Assembly: GCA_047528285.1 (NCBI GenBank)
Contig: CP180022.1
Coordinates: 1,116,001 to 1,180,000 of the forward strand
Reading direction: 5' to 3'
Source: G047528285 sp047528285
Lineage (GTDB): Bacteria; Pseudomonadota; Gammaproteobacteria; Enterobacterales; Enterobacteriaceae
Length of the DNA stretch: 64,000 bases
Below, piece after piece: positions 1 to 10,540 of this stretch (its first letter is position 1; each line of letters begins with the position of its first letter). The position numbers and the translations under genes were made by a program. The notes below the pieces were generated by a model that searched no databases, had not been told where the DNA came from, and saw only the letters and a list, made by a program, of their open reading frames with translations.

Positions 1-1372
1 TCATAACGACAGTCCTAATAATGTGCAACAGTTCTTGTTTCTTCTTTCCAAGTCTTAATGGGGGGTTTGTACTAAATTATAAACTAATAAGAATATCATT
101 GCGTTTTTTTAGATTCTAATTCTTGATTAGTTGGCGAAAAAAAAGTTAAAAATACGATAAAAGTTAACATGCGATACAATGACTTATAGAGTTATTGATG
201 GCACGATCACTAAATTCTTTTTAAATAAGAGAATAACAATCCAAAAGCATTGGTGATGATAAACACGGTGAATGCTGTAAACACCATCTGTAGTAGAGAT
301 GGTGCAATATGAAATCACTTGTGCTGATTTATTTCTTAGTAAGTAGAACTTGAGGGATAAAATTTGCCTAATTTTATAAACAAGATTTCCAGAAAAACAA
401 TAAAAGTATTTACTGATGGTAAATCAGGTACAAGTTATTGTCATTATCCTCTTCTCAGCAAAAAGATAAAGATACTTATTTTGCTGAGAAATAAAAAATA
501 ATATTAGCAAGATTAATAATATAAAAATAATTTGTTATTACAAATCGATCAAAAGAGTCTCTTTTAATATCTAAAAATAGTAATAGTTATCGCTGGCGAT
601 TAGTAATTAATCCTCTAATAATCAAGTTTATAATACTGATTAGCGCTGTATTTGTTTTAGTGACTACTGATCCCACCGATAGGTGAGAGTTAAATAGATT
701 AATATGATAACGTTGTTAGAAATTTGTTGAATTAGCATTAGAATAGGCACCATAGCTATGCCGAGGTGTATTTGTTATGTAGTTTTGATATATTTAACAA
801 AATTTTTTACTTTTTAAAACATTGAAGTTATAACAAATTATTTCATATAATGAATACTATCCCATAAATCATTATTTTTATTTTGTTGTATTTTTTATTA
901 CATTTTTTATGTATTTAAATCAGATTTAAGATTATATCTTAGATTTATATGGATTAGTTTTTGTGTCTTAGAGCCTAAAATAACCGTCTGGTATAATTGA
1001 TTGCTCTGCGTGACACGGGGAAAAAGATTCCATTGACGTAAAATAATGCATGGTGTCATCTGATGCTTATCATCTATGGTATTTATAAAATATAACAGAT
1101 ATTTTTTATATAAGTGCAAATTACCGCAGAGACAAAGTTGGTCTCTACCTTGAATATAGAGAATAACTGAGTTACAAGATTTTAATAAATCATGCTTGTA
1201 TATGACTATCAATCATTTTTATTTAAAACAAAATATGAATAATAATTTTAAATCTGATTATGATTTTTTATTTGATTCATGTATTTTACTTATTAGTAAA
1301 ATACGGTGGAACGATGAATAAAATAGTTTAACTCAGGTTTTTTTCATAAAATATATGCTTTGTAGGCTTAAT
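1..1372. other. AT-rich intergenic DNA, no gene recognised
   Basis: No reading frame here resembles a known family, and the region is strongly AT-rich. A stop-free stretch on the minus strand at about 907-1212 gives a low-complexity protein without motifs that I could not match. In Escherichia the gene downstream of purN is ppk; no polyphosphate kinase motif is visible here. It reads as eroded DNA. Confidence 0.5.
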
Positions 1373-2008
1373 CTATAATGTAAAACCGGCGGATGGTAGT
1401 GGTTTTCCGTCAAGCCAGGCTAAATTATCTCGAAGGGATAGTCGACCTGTTAGTAGCTGGCTAATTGCGATCGGATAAATGGCGTGCTCCTGTATTTTTA
1501 CCCGTTGCGCTAGCAATTGCACATCGTCTTGTGCAAAGACTGGTACACGAGCTTGTAAAATTACAGGACCTGTATCTAGTTTTTCGGTAACAAAATGTAC
1601 AGAAGTTCCATGTTCAGTATCGCCGTTACGTAACACATGACGATGTGTGTCTAATCCAGGATAAAGTGGTAACAGTGAGGGATGTATATTGAGAACTCGT
1701 CCAGAGTAACGATCTATAAAGGTTTTTGATAGAATGCGCATATAACCAGCCAGTATGATAGCGTCTGCTCGGTAGATATCAATGAGAGCACTGAGCGCAA
1801 TATCATACTCCTCACGCCCGATAAAATCTGCAGGGCTAAGTATTTTCGCTTCAATACCTGCAATCTTGGCGCGTTTAATCCCGTAGGCATCGGCACGATT
1901 ACTGATGACTGCGGCGATCCGCGCAGGGATTTTTCCTTGCTGGCAGGCTTCGATAATAACCTGCAGATTTGTGCCTTTACCAGAAATTAACACAACTAAG
2001 TACTTCAT
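1373..2008 (-). CDS. purN: Phosphoribosylglycinamide formyltransferase (GART 1)
   Basis: PurN transfers a formyl group from 10-formyltetrahydrofolate to glycinamide ribonucleotide in cytosolic de novo purine synthesis. The 211-residue protein matches the family length (about 212) and starts with the nucleotide-binding segment VVLISGKGTNLQ. The catalytic signature NIHPSLLP lies near residue 107, followed by HGTSVHFV and an Asp in DTGPVILQ. The start is the ATG in MKYLVVLISG. In relatives purN lies downstream of purM, often overlapping it. Here no purM is recognisable upstream, so purN stands alone and must use its own promoter. The codons just before the ATG could be a purM C-terminal relic, but that is too short to assert. 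Identity is secure; whether the purine pathway is complete cannot be judged here. Confidence 0.95.
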   Translation of the reverse strand: MKYLVVLISGKGTNLQVIIEACQQGKIPARIAAVISNRADAYGIKRAKIAGIEAKILSPADFIGREEYDIALSALIDIYRADAIILAGYMRILSKTFIDRYSGRVLNIHPSLLPLYPGLDTHRHVLRNGDTEHGTSVHFVTEKLDTGPVILQARVPVFAQDDVQLLAQRVKIQEHAIYPIAISQLLTGRLSLRDNLAWLDGKPLPSAGFTL

Positions 2009-2026
2009 TAGCGGATGCCAACCTGA

Positions 2027-2047
2027 TAGTTCCCTGTTAGGGAACTA
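2027..2047 (+). promoter_or_regulatory. Perfect inverted repeat in the purN leader
   Basis: The arms TAGTTCCCT and AGGGAACTA are perfectly complementary over 9 bp with a GTT loop, ending 19 bp upstream of the purN ATG. On the plus strand a T-run follows (2049-2054), as in an intrinsic terminator. On the purN strand the same hairpin lies in the 5' leader. It could be an operator, a leader hairpin, or a terminator for plus-strand transcripts leaving purN antisense. It does not match the known PurR box. Confidence 0.5.
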
Positions 2048-5000
2048 ATTTTTTCAGAGATTACACGGTTTTGTCAAGTCTGATGAGAATACCAAAGATT
2101 CGTCTGATAAGGGAATGGTTTGCCCCCATCATGGGGTAATTAACTTCGTCGTTAGATGGAAAAAGAAGATAGATATACTGTGAACAAAGAAATCCTCTCA
2201 AACTTACTGTAAATTTTTTTCGTCTGTTTTGTCCCACATAGACAAGACTGGTGGCAGGGTATGCAATATTTTCTTATCATAACATCCGCTGCCAGTTAAA
2301 GGTAGCGCCAGCAAATATTTTTATTGACCCCGGTAAAGAGAAGGAATTACTTTCATATAAAATCATGAAAAACTGCCATTAGATAATATACCAGTGATTT
2401 TTACTGCACCACCGTATTTGTTTAAAGCAATTTTTGTTAGTAGAACAAAAAACATAAACTATCGTAAAGATAAAAAATTTAAGGCACTAAACGCAAGTAA
2501 TACAAAAAAATTGATTTAATACTGAAAATTTCACTATAGATGTTTTTCATAAGTGATCTAGTGATTACAGGATCTTTTTCTCGAGATCTTTCAATCGCAC
2601 GCAACAATCTACAACTTGAAGGTTGTATATCAAAAAGCTTTGATGTTAATCGGCTTATCCTATTTTTAATCAACCTAATAATAGGTGTTGTATAGGAAAG
2701 TATCTATATATTTACAAAACATTATAATCCGATCTTTCTATTTAATACTTGAACTTTGTTTTCCAAAATAAGCAAACTAGTCGTTTCAGCATTAAATTCT
2801 TGCATATTTCTGACAAGATTTATTTTTAGGATTATTGCTATTTTGTACAGTTTTTTGTATTTTTTTTTATTCTTTATACGAGTGGATATCAGTTATCAGT
2901 GCGTTCATCTAAATTAGATACACTCAGAAACAGGTCTTTCGTTAGTGTTGAATAAGATATATAACTTGATTTAGTTAGTTAACGTTTAATATAGAGGTTT
3001 CGCTGAAATATCAGCTGCTTTACATATTAATTACAAGATGTTTTTGATCGTATGATGAATCTATTCCTCATGTGTTATTTTTAACCTAGCAGATACATCG
3101 TGATAGGTGCACTATAATTGGAACTTAAGTCGTAAATAAAAATTGCATACAGATCAATTGTATTGGAGATTATGTTGACCTGTAAGTGTAATAATGAATT
3201 TATTTAGATTTCTGAAAAAATAATCTTTTTATTATTGAAAGGTTTTATATCAATATGGTTCTAATAAATTTTGATTTTGTGAATTAGTCAAAATCTTTTA
3301 CTGCCGAGAGAAGTATTTAGTAGATTGGTTTGCGTAATGTATTCTTTTACCAGTGTGCTGGTATTTGAAGGTAGAAAGGAAAAATTGCTGTTGAGGAAGC
3401 ACTTGAAATAATGCTAAAAATAATAGCTGATATTGCTATTAATATGTATATATTTGTCTTTCCAGGATTCCAGTAAACATTGAGTTCAATCTGGATGAAT
3501 CATAAAACGCAAAAGCTGAGTTTAATCTCGGTAATTTTAATTATCACTTTTTGTGATGCCAAAAATTTGTTTTGGCACTCTAGATCTACAGGAGTATATA
3601 AAGATACACCAACTGCTATATTATCTTAAGCTGATATAGCTAAAATGATTGATTATAATTATAAAAATAGTTAATTAATTTTCTCTGCGATATAGGTTTT
3701 TATTGAATAAATTAAAACCAGGGTGTGTGTTACGTCGAGCTAAGCCATTTCTAGCAATTCGGATGAATTTCTATAGATTCTAATAAACTCATCATGTTAA
3801 ACGTTTTTATTATCACATTACCTACTTGCTATAAATATCAATTATATTGATGTATGAATAATCACTTGGAAATTTTTCAAACCGAAACATGACTATTTTG
3901 ATACAAAAATATCAATATGAATCAGGTATTTTTAGATAACGTAACAGCCTGAGACTGCGCTGATTTCTAATGACGTGATCATGTTCATGGTTATTCCTTT
4001 AACTAATAATTGCGTATTGCTTTTCGAGTGGGTATAGATCTATCGATTTTATATTTTCTTTTTATGGTATTATGATAAGTAATTATATTCTAAGAGTTCA
4101 ATACGAAAAATACTAATTTTTCGATTATGGTTTATTGTTTTATTTAATAAAATGCCTATGTATTATCAGTACTTGCTGAGCAATAAATCCCCATAGATAA
4201 TCTCATGCGGCGCACACCGATGCTAGATGAAGTTTATATCATATTCTATGTTTACGTATTTCTATTGTTGGATTTTCTATTCGTCTTTGACAAAAAATGT
4301 TAATGCTAGTGCTATCAATGACTCAATGAGTTATTTTATTGCATCTTGGTATTTTTTATGCTGATGTCAATTTTTGTTACCCACTTACTAAGTATGGTAA
4401 GCTGGTTTGGATAAAGCGGAAATACTTTATAAGATAGTGTAACAAATGAATTAATAAATCTATGTAAGGATTCGAGATAAAGGATAACTCATATTTTATC
4501 ATCAGTATTATTATTAATTGTTATATTTATGTAGTGAAAACGGTAAGTAACTGTATTTTAAAATAAATATTTATTGTTTATGCACAAACATAATAGATAA
4601 CTGATCCAGGCATACTTCAATAGTATTCCGTTACTTGAGGTTTTTTCAGTATTCAAGTAGACGATTTTAAACTTTATCTGTGCGATGAAAACCCTGATCT
4701 AAAAATGATAGTAATGAGGTGAATTGATAATTATCTAAAAGTAAAAATATATTCAAAAAAGTTTTTAAAGATAACAACACTAGTATCTAAAAATAAAAAT
4801 CAATTAAAGTTACAGATGGGTGCGATAAAGATGAATATCTTTGAATCGTTTATTTGAATGATATTGATCGTACTTTAGTTGGTGAATATCCTTCGTTTAA
4901 TAGCGATACTGTTTTAAAATTTTAAATTTGTGATATGAGATAAAATCTTATTTTTAATAAGATTTTGCTTATACTGAATATTCCACCTTACTGTAAAATA

Positions 5001-5590
5001 TCCCTAGTTCAGGATATTACGATTTTGATAAAAAACACCATTCTATTTTTATTTCTATAGCTTTATTTTGAATTTTATTTAAGATTATGGAATATGATGA
5101 ATAAGCATTTTTTTAATTTTTGCCATTTTTTTTCATCGAGAAACTTTTTTCTGTCATAAACGAATTTTTAGAGATATATAGCCAATGATTTTTAGTTATA
5201 TGGATTTGACTATAAATTTGTTGACGATGATGTGCATTCTTCCCGATTATGGTCAATAAATTTCAGGCGATACACAATAATGTTTTGTAGCTGCAGTCCT
5301 GAACGTCTGTGTATATCTAATCTGTACTACATCAATCTCAATTGGGTTTCCTGTAAATTATAGCAGATAAGCATAATCATTTCTATAATGTATTTTATAG
5401 AACTAGCTAGAATATAAACAATCAAAATATTTCAGTAAAAATTGAAATTTGATGTGTTAGAATTAATGATTATTCCTGGATTTTTAATTTTGCACATGCA
5501 GCTTAATTTCATGTATTATTATTACAATTCCTTGGCTGCCCCTTGCATACATTTAAAGGGATTAATTTAACTGAACATGGAGAGATTGTT
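2048..5590. other. 3.5 kb AT-rich intergenic region
   Basis: No intact gene. Short stop-free runs, for example minus strand 2479-2673, have no family match. In Escherichia purM and upp would lie beyond purN; neither is recognisable. A segment around 2790-2920 resembles one near 45825-45960 and is listed separately. The last part must hold the sodA promoter; an A/T-rich stretch near 5461-5480 is only vaguely Fur-box-like. Confidence 0.5.
2790..2920. repeat. Diverged dispersed repeat, copy A
   Basis: This segment shares an ordered series of blocks with 45825-45960. They include AAATTCTTGCATAT, then TGACA, a TTTTT-AGGATT block, GTAC with a T-rich run, and ATCAGT repeats (gatatcagttatcagt here). 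Weaker similarity may continue for another 200 bp. I estimate roughly 70% identity by eye over about 130 bp. The nature of the element (relic of a duplicated gene, IS end, or duplicated regulatory region) is unknown. Confidence 0.45.
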
Positions 5591-6211
5591 ATGGCATTCA
5601 CCTTACCATCACTACCGTATGACTATGATGCCTTAGAACCGTATTTTGATAAAGAAACAATGAGAATTCATTATACTAAACATCATCAAACTTATATTAA
5701 CAATGCTAATAGCGTCTTGGAAAGTTTACCGGAATTCGCTGAATTGCTGGTTGATGACTTAATTCAACAATTAGACCAACTTCCAATAGATAAAAAAACC
5801 ATACTTTGTAATAACGCCGGTGGTCATGCTAATCACAGTATGTTCTGGAAAGGCCTAAAACAAGGCACTATTCTTCAGGGTAAATTAAAAAACGCCATTG
5901 AGCATGATTTCGAAAGCGTTGACGCGTTTAAAGAAGCCTTTGAAAAAGTTGCACTAACATGTTTTGGTTCAGGCTGGGCTTGGCTTGTAAAAAAAGACTG
6001 TAAATTAGCCGTGGTATCCACTACCAACCAGAATAATCCGCTGATGGGCAAAGCTATTACAGGCACTTCTGGGTACCCAATTCTGGGGCTGGATGTCTGG
6101 GAGCATGCTTACTATCTGAAATATCAAAACCGCCGCATAGATTACATCAAGTCATTTTGGAACGTGGTTGACTGGGATGAAGTGGATGCACGTTTTAGTC
6201 ACGTCTCCTGA
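5591..6211 (+). CDS. sodA: Superoxide dismutase, Mn type
   Basis: SodA dismutates superoxide to hydrogen peroxide and oxygen in the cytosol. The 206-residue protein has the SodA length and aligns without gaps to the Escherichia enzyme. It begins MAFTLPSLPYDYDALEP. Metal ligands are His27 (MRIHYTKHH), His in GGHANHSMFW near residue 82, and Asp and His in LGLDVWEHAYY near 168-172. The chosen ATG has a good ribosome site (GGAGAG 5579-5584). A longer in-frame opening from 5543 would add 16 residues absent from the family. It is a lone gene, closed by hairpins downstream. Keeping it suggests aerobic metabolism in the symbiont. The Mn rather than Fe assignment rests on overall similarity. Confidence 0.96.
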   Translation: MAFTLPSLPYDYDALEPYFDKETMRIHYTKHHQTYINNANSVLESLPEFAELLVDDLIQQLDQLPIDKKTILCNNAGGHANHSMFWKGLKQGTILQGKLKNAIEHDFESVDAFKEAFEKVALTCFGSGWAWLVKKDCKLAVVSTTNQNNPLMGKAITGTSGYPILGLDVWEHAYYLKYQNRRIDYIKSFWNVVDWDEVDARFSHVS

Positions 6212-6336
6212 TTCCTCCTTATTATGGAGGGGATGTTAAGGAATATAATGGTTGATGATTTTTCTCATTGAGAAAACTGTAATTATTTGGTACAGGGTAT
6301 AGTTCTTTATGGATTATTAATAGTAAGTGGTATTTT

Positions 6337-6358
6337 TATACTCCTCCAAAGGAGTATA
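6337..6358. repeat. Perfect 9-bp hairpin downstream of sodA
   Basis: TATACTCCT and AGGAGTATA are perfectly complementary around a CCAA loop. No T-run follows on either strand, so terminator function is doubtful. A weaker CCTCC/GGAGG hairpin sits directly after the sodA stop at about 6215-6231. Confidence 0.5.
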
Positions 6359-6381
6359 CATGCTTCTGAATTAAAGAAATC

Positions 6382-6414
6382 AATTTCAGGTGCGGCAGTC
6401 GCGCACCTGAAATT
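6382..6414 (+). terminator. Strong stem-loop, probable sodA terminator
   Basis: AATTTCAGGTGCG (6382-6394) pairs perfectly with CGCACCTGAAATT (6402-6414) around a 7-nt loop, and TTTTACTT follows. The 13-bp stem with a GC-rich core is very unusual in this AT-rich background. It is the third hairpin after sodA and the most terminator-like. Its symmetry means it could also stop minus-strand transcripts. Confidence 0.65.
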
Positions 6415-8473
6415 TTACTTACTTAGCCCCAAAGCAAGCTTTGGAATACATAGTTTTTTTTGAAAACCACTTAGGCATATAGTGAGGAAGTTCCTGATAT
6501 GTAAATGTGGCTGAGTAAATTGTTTTTCATAAACTATTAAGTGTTATCCATTAGATTTTTTGCATATATAAAGGATATGGAAAACGAAAACATATTCGTT
6601 TCCAGTTTTCTTGATTACTGAATGATTTTGTTATAGGTATTAGTCACTTTGTGAAAGCTTCGTTTTTAATAAGAAAACACATGTTTTACTCTGCGTTACT
6701 TGCTGCCTAATTTTGTCCAGCAATGCTTGCTAATTTTTTGTTATTACCTTATGTAGCTAGATATATATGATACATAATTACCAACATAACGTTATGATCA
6801 CGTTTACAAAGCCTCTGAATTTTGTAATATTATATATAACTATTTGTGAGAAGGATCTTCTTGTTTTTTGTTAATGAATGAATTTATTAAATCTCGGGTA
6901 GTATTTTTAAGCAATAAATTAGTAAATATTCATCTTTTATGCATCTAATATCCGTTGCATGAGATATATTGACGCTATACTCTGTGTTTTTGCATGAAGT
7001 TTGTGTCTGATAAACTTTCTATTGATTTTACTGCAGACTTTAAGGTTAATGTTTTTATCAATATCACAATGGTTATTTTAAGAACATATTGGTGTTTTTA
7101 AAATCATGTGGTTATTTTGCCTCAATTATTAATTAATGAGTAATTTTAGGAATACTGTAGACTATTCCATTTTATTAATTTAAAAATCGCATCAAGAAAG
7201 ATTTGTATTCTTTAAAAATGTCTTTTTATCAGAAAATCTCTAAAACAGATTATTGTATAGCCGAAATAGCTAGAACGATATTCAGGAGAAGTTTTTTCAT
7301 GTAGTAAAGGCTTTATTTTATTTACATCATATTTTTAATAAAGTGGTTTGTTGCTGAAGAAGTTAATTCTGAGCGAGATAATCATTGAAAAGAAAGAAGA
7401 AAATATTATTTTCCAATCATCTTAAAATTCGATTTGTTCAATAATTTTTATTATGTTAAATCTTGTTTTGAGTTACTTAAAAATCATTTAAAACAAGTTA
7501 TTGATAGCGTATATAAAGTTATTTCTGAAATGTTTATTTGCTATGAATCAAAAAATAGTCTAACTTTGTTAGTTTGTTTTATGTTAATAAACACAAAATA
7601 AATGTGCTTTAGACTATTTTATGGACGGGATATTTACCAATATTAGAGCAATTCATAATGATTTAAAGGAAATGAAAATAGATTTCCTACAAACAAAGAA
7701 TATATAATTTATTATACTTTTAATCAAATAATCCAGATTATTTGTAAGCAACATACCAAAAAAGATAGAGTTGTATAATCTGAATATACGGACTCAGATC
7801 AAAGATCTTGTTCTTATAAAACCATTTATTTAAAAATAATGCCTAACGAATTAATTGATTGGTATATAATCCAATCATATTTAATAAATACAATACTACT
7901 TTTTTTATGTTATTTATAATTTACTACTGTAATTTTTAAATATATCAACACAGTATTCATATCAATATAAAATATATATGCTTTATTCCTATACTTAGAA
8001 CTATTTATAGATATATCGATAATATTTTTGTTTATATCATAATTAAGATCCTCCATATTAAGAATGAAGCAGAAATGTTTTTAACACTAAGCTATATCGT
8101 AATACATTTTAAATATCCAGAAGATTCCTAAATCTTTTCTCAAACCAATAAAGAACATATTTCTGACTGACTGGTATTTTTATCTCAGACAGAAAAGTCA
8201 TACCGCGATAAATGAGAACTCAATCTCCTCGGCTGATAGATTTCAGGATTTTATTAGAATTCTTTTGCTAGATATTTTTGATAATATCCATTAATCCATA
8301 GTAGTTTAACCTGGTTGTTTAATGATTTTTCCTAACATACATTTGTACATTTGAGATATTGATAAATATCGGTATAAGAGATAGCCATAATTTTATAGAC
8401 TGCTGTTTATTATTAATTAACAATAATAATCAGTACAGGATATAACCCTTATCATTAGAAACAATTGGAAATC
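6415..8473. other. 2.1 kb AT-rich intergenic region
   Basis: No intact gene, tRNA or recognisable relic on either strand; composition is uniformly AT-rich with frequent stops in all frames. It separates sodA from the 3' end of purC. Confidence 0.5.
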
Positions 8474-8492
8474 TTCACTTCGTAGAAGTGAA
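8474..8492 (-). terminator. Hairpin downstream of purC
   Basis: TTCACTTC and GAAGTGAA are perfectly complementary around GTA, about 150 bp past the purC stop on the minus strand. It is a plausible end of the dapA-purC transcript. The T-run beyond it is poor, so termination efficiency is uncertain. Confidence 0.4.
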
Positions 8493-8639
8493 AACCAGAT
8501 CACTGTCCGCGTCTGTTTTTTTGCATTTTTGCTACTCCATTTTTTCTAACACATCGTTATTCTTATTTCAAAAAAAATTTTTATTGATTAATGAGGTTCG
8601 ATATAATTCAGAATGAGCCGAAGATAACCGATTTTGTAA

Positions 8640-9353
8640 TTATTCTAAAGTTACGCCGATACGGTTAGAAACTGCCTCATAGGCCTCGATAACTCCACCT
8701 AGATTTTCGCGGAAACGATCTTTATCCATTTTATTCAGCGTCTTTTTATCCCATAGACGACTGCTATCAGGAGAAAATTCATCTCCCAGTATAATTTCTC
8801 CTTTAAATATCCCAAATTCTAACTTGAAGTCCACCAGAATAAGCCCGGTATCATAGAAAATTTTACTAAGTACATTATTTGCTTGATAGCTTAACTGTTT
8901 CATCCGTGCCAGGTTGGATTCATTGGCCCACCCAAATGTGCTGCAATAGGACTCATTAATCATCGGATCGTGCATGGTGTTATTTTTCAAAAATAAATCA
9001 AATATAGGTGGCTGTAAAAGTAGCCCTTCTTGTATACCTAAACGCTTTACAAGAGAACCAGCCGCGCGGTTTCGTATGACGCATTCCAAAGGAAGCATCG
9101 TAAGTTTTTTTACTAGCACATCATTATCAGAAAGTAAGCGCACAATCTGTGTAGGAATCCTGCTTTCAGCTAATCTCATCATGATAAAGAAATTAAATTT
9201 ATTATTGATCATTCCTTTTCGATCGAATTGCTCGATACGTTGAGCGTCCAGTGATGAGATATCATTTCGGAATGTCAGGATAACCAAATCCGGATTTTCT
9301 GTAGAATAGACCGTTTTCGTTTTTCCCCGATATAATTCAGCTAACTTTTGCAT
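8640..9353 (-). CDS. purC: Phosphoribosylaminoimidazole-succinocarboxamide synthase (SAICAR synthetase)
   Basis: PurC ligates aspartate to CAIR using ATP, giving SAICAR in de novo purine synthesis. The 237-residue protein equals the Escherichia length. It begins MQKLAELYRGKTKTVYST and carries the glycine-rich ATP site, the family signature LVDFKLEFG, and GDEFSPDSSRLWD. Translation could be opened further upstream, but the ATG at 9351-9353 is preferred because it gives the family N-terminus and has GGAG nine bases upstream. It is the third gene of the ancestral dapA-bamC-purC operon. With bamC decayed, purC lies 1.2 kb beyond dapA and is expressed either through the relic or from a local promoter. 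Together with purN it shows that at least parts of purine synthesis persist. Confidence 0.96.
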   Translation of the reverse strand: MQKLAELYRGKTKTVYSTENPDLVILTFRNDISSLDAQRIEQFDRKGMINNKFNFFIMMRLAESRIPTQIVRLLSDNDVLVKKLTMLPLECVIRNRAAGSLVKRLGIQEGLLLQPPIFDLFLKNNTMHDPMINESYCSTFGWANESNLARMKQLSYQANNVLSKIFYDTGLILVDFKLEFGIFKGEIILGDEFSPDSSRLWDKKTLNKMDKDRFRENLGGVIEAYEAVSNRIGVTLE

Positions 9354-9484
9354 ATTTATATACTCCAATGATAGATAATGCATGAAAATAAATAAAAAGA
9401 GAGCCATGTTATCTTTTTTATTTAAAAAAATGATGTCTGTCGGAACGATTCCAATATTAATAAGGAACCTGGGCAACGGTTGCT

Positions 9485-10523
9485 AATTATGTGGGTAATA
9501 TTATTTATGCTTTTGCATCTCTTTGTAAACTGTAATGTAAAGGGGAATTACCAAGGTCGTTTCTTTTAATTTAGATTTGGCGTTGTTTAAGTCCTGCATT
9601 TTTTCTTCTAAATTGTCTTATGTATTCCTGTTCGAAGCAATATAGATCGGTTGACTGAATAGGCTAACAAAATTAAAGTATGGTAAATGTGGGGCATTCC
9701 ATCTATTTTCAACATCATCATCCAAATACTTGTCAACAAAACGCTATTGTTAGCACTTTGTTTGTATAATGAAATCATTAGCAACATCAGGAGTCAGATT
9801 TTGTTTTGTTGAGCATTTTTCACCTTCAAATCAGTAGTGTGTGATTCTAAGCAATATGATTGCGAATATTGTTACGATGCTGCGGATCAGATGCGATCCT
9901 GTTGCGTATATCTTTATACTATAACATTTTTGATGCAGGGTAGAGTTAGTGATCTTTGTACCTTACTAAAATTTATAAGAAAATTTATTATAGAAAGCTT
10001 TGATAGCCTTGATTTGAAAGGCTTCTTTGATAATTTTTATTGTTCTATGCATATTCATCTGTGAAAGTCCAGATGAATTTAATTGGTATTCAGGTTTTAC
10101 AGCGAATTCTGAGATGCGCCGAATGAATATCTCTTTTTGTTGCTACTTTACATTGCGATAAAAATAGATGTTTTTAGCTCCAACTTTATTCAATTAGATA
10201 TCGGTGTGTTTAGTGGTTTATTCAAAATCGGGAAATTCTTAGAAAAATCATCAAGGCTGTCTGGGAATTCGGATATCCAGTTTTTTTCCTACGGCGCCGT
10301 TGTGTGGTATGGAGAGAATTTCATAGTTTTCATTCTGTGAAGGTAATATTATATCGGATGGACTAGTAAGTTTATGTAGAGAAGGTGCTTGTAAATACTC
10401 ATCATTGCCGTTTATTTGACGTTTATAGCACTGATCGTTGGTACAGCCTCCTGTGAATAGCAACAGGAGAAAGGAGGTGGCTACCACTTTCGTCACCTTT
10501 AAATTTTGTATTAAACAAGTCAT
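9485..10523 (-). pseudogene. bamC: Decayed bamC (outer-membrane assembly lipoprotein)
   Basis: BamC is a nonessential lipoprotein of the BAM complex. The first 90 codons (10523 down to 10251) are open and match its N-terminus: a lipobox ending in LLFTGGC, then YKRQINGNDEYL, ILPSQNENYEIL and GAVGKKLDIRIPRQP. After that come two stops in a row (TGATGA). Beyond, fragments in shifting frames still match: FIRRISEFAVKPEYQ (about 10130-10080, cf. YRGRYQISVKPQGYQ), a MQRYSTEMMNVIS-like piece (about 10050), and DLGNSPLHYSLQ (about 9560-9520, cf. GDLDNRSSLQFID). The gene starts 17 bp after dapA, as in the ancestral operon. A short 90-residue lipoprotein could still be made, but the full family is about 340 residues. 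The 3' boundary is approximate. Confidence 0.85.
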
Positions 10524-10540
10524 AAAATCTCTCTAAGAAA

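Noticed and set aside
907..1212. 101-codon open frame on the minus strand next to purN
   Set aside because: No family features, AT-driven composition and no ribosome site; treated as chance.
9837..10340. Two plus-strand open frames
   Set aside because: They lie opposite the bamC relic, whose minus-strand fragments explain the residual coding-like composition.
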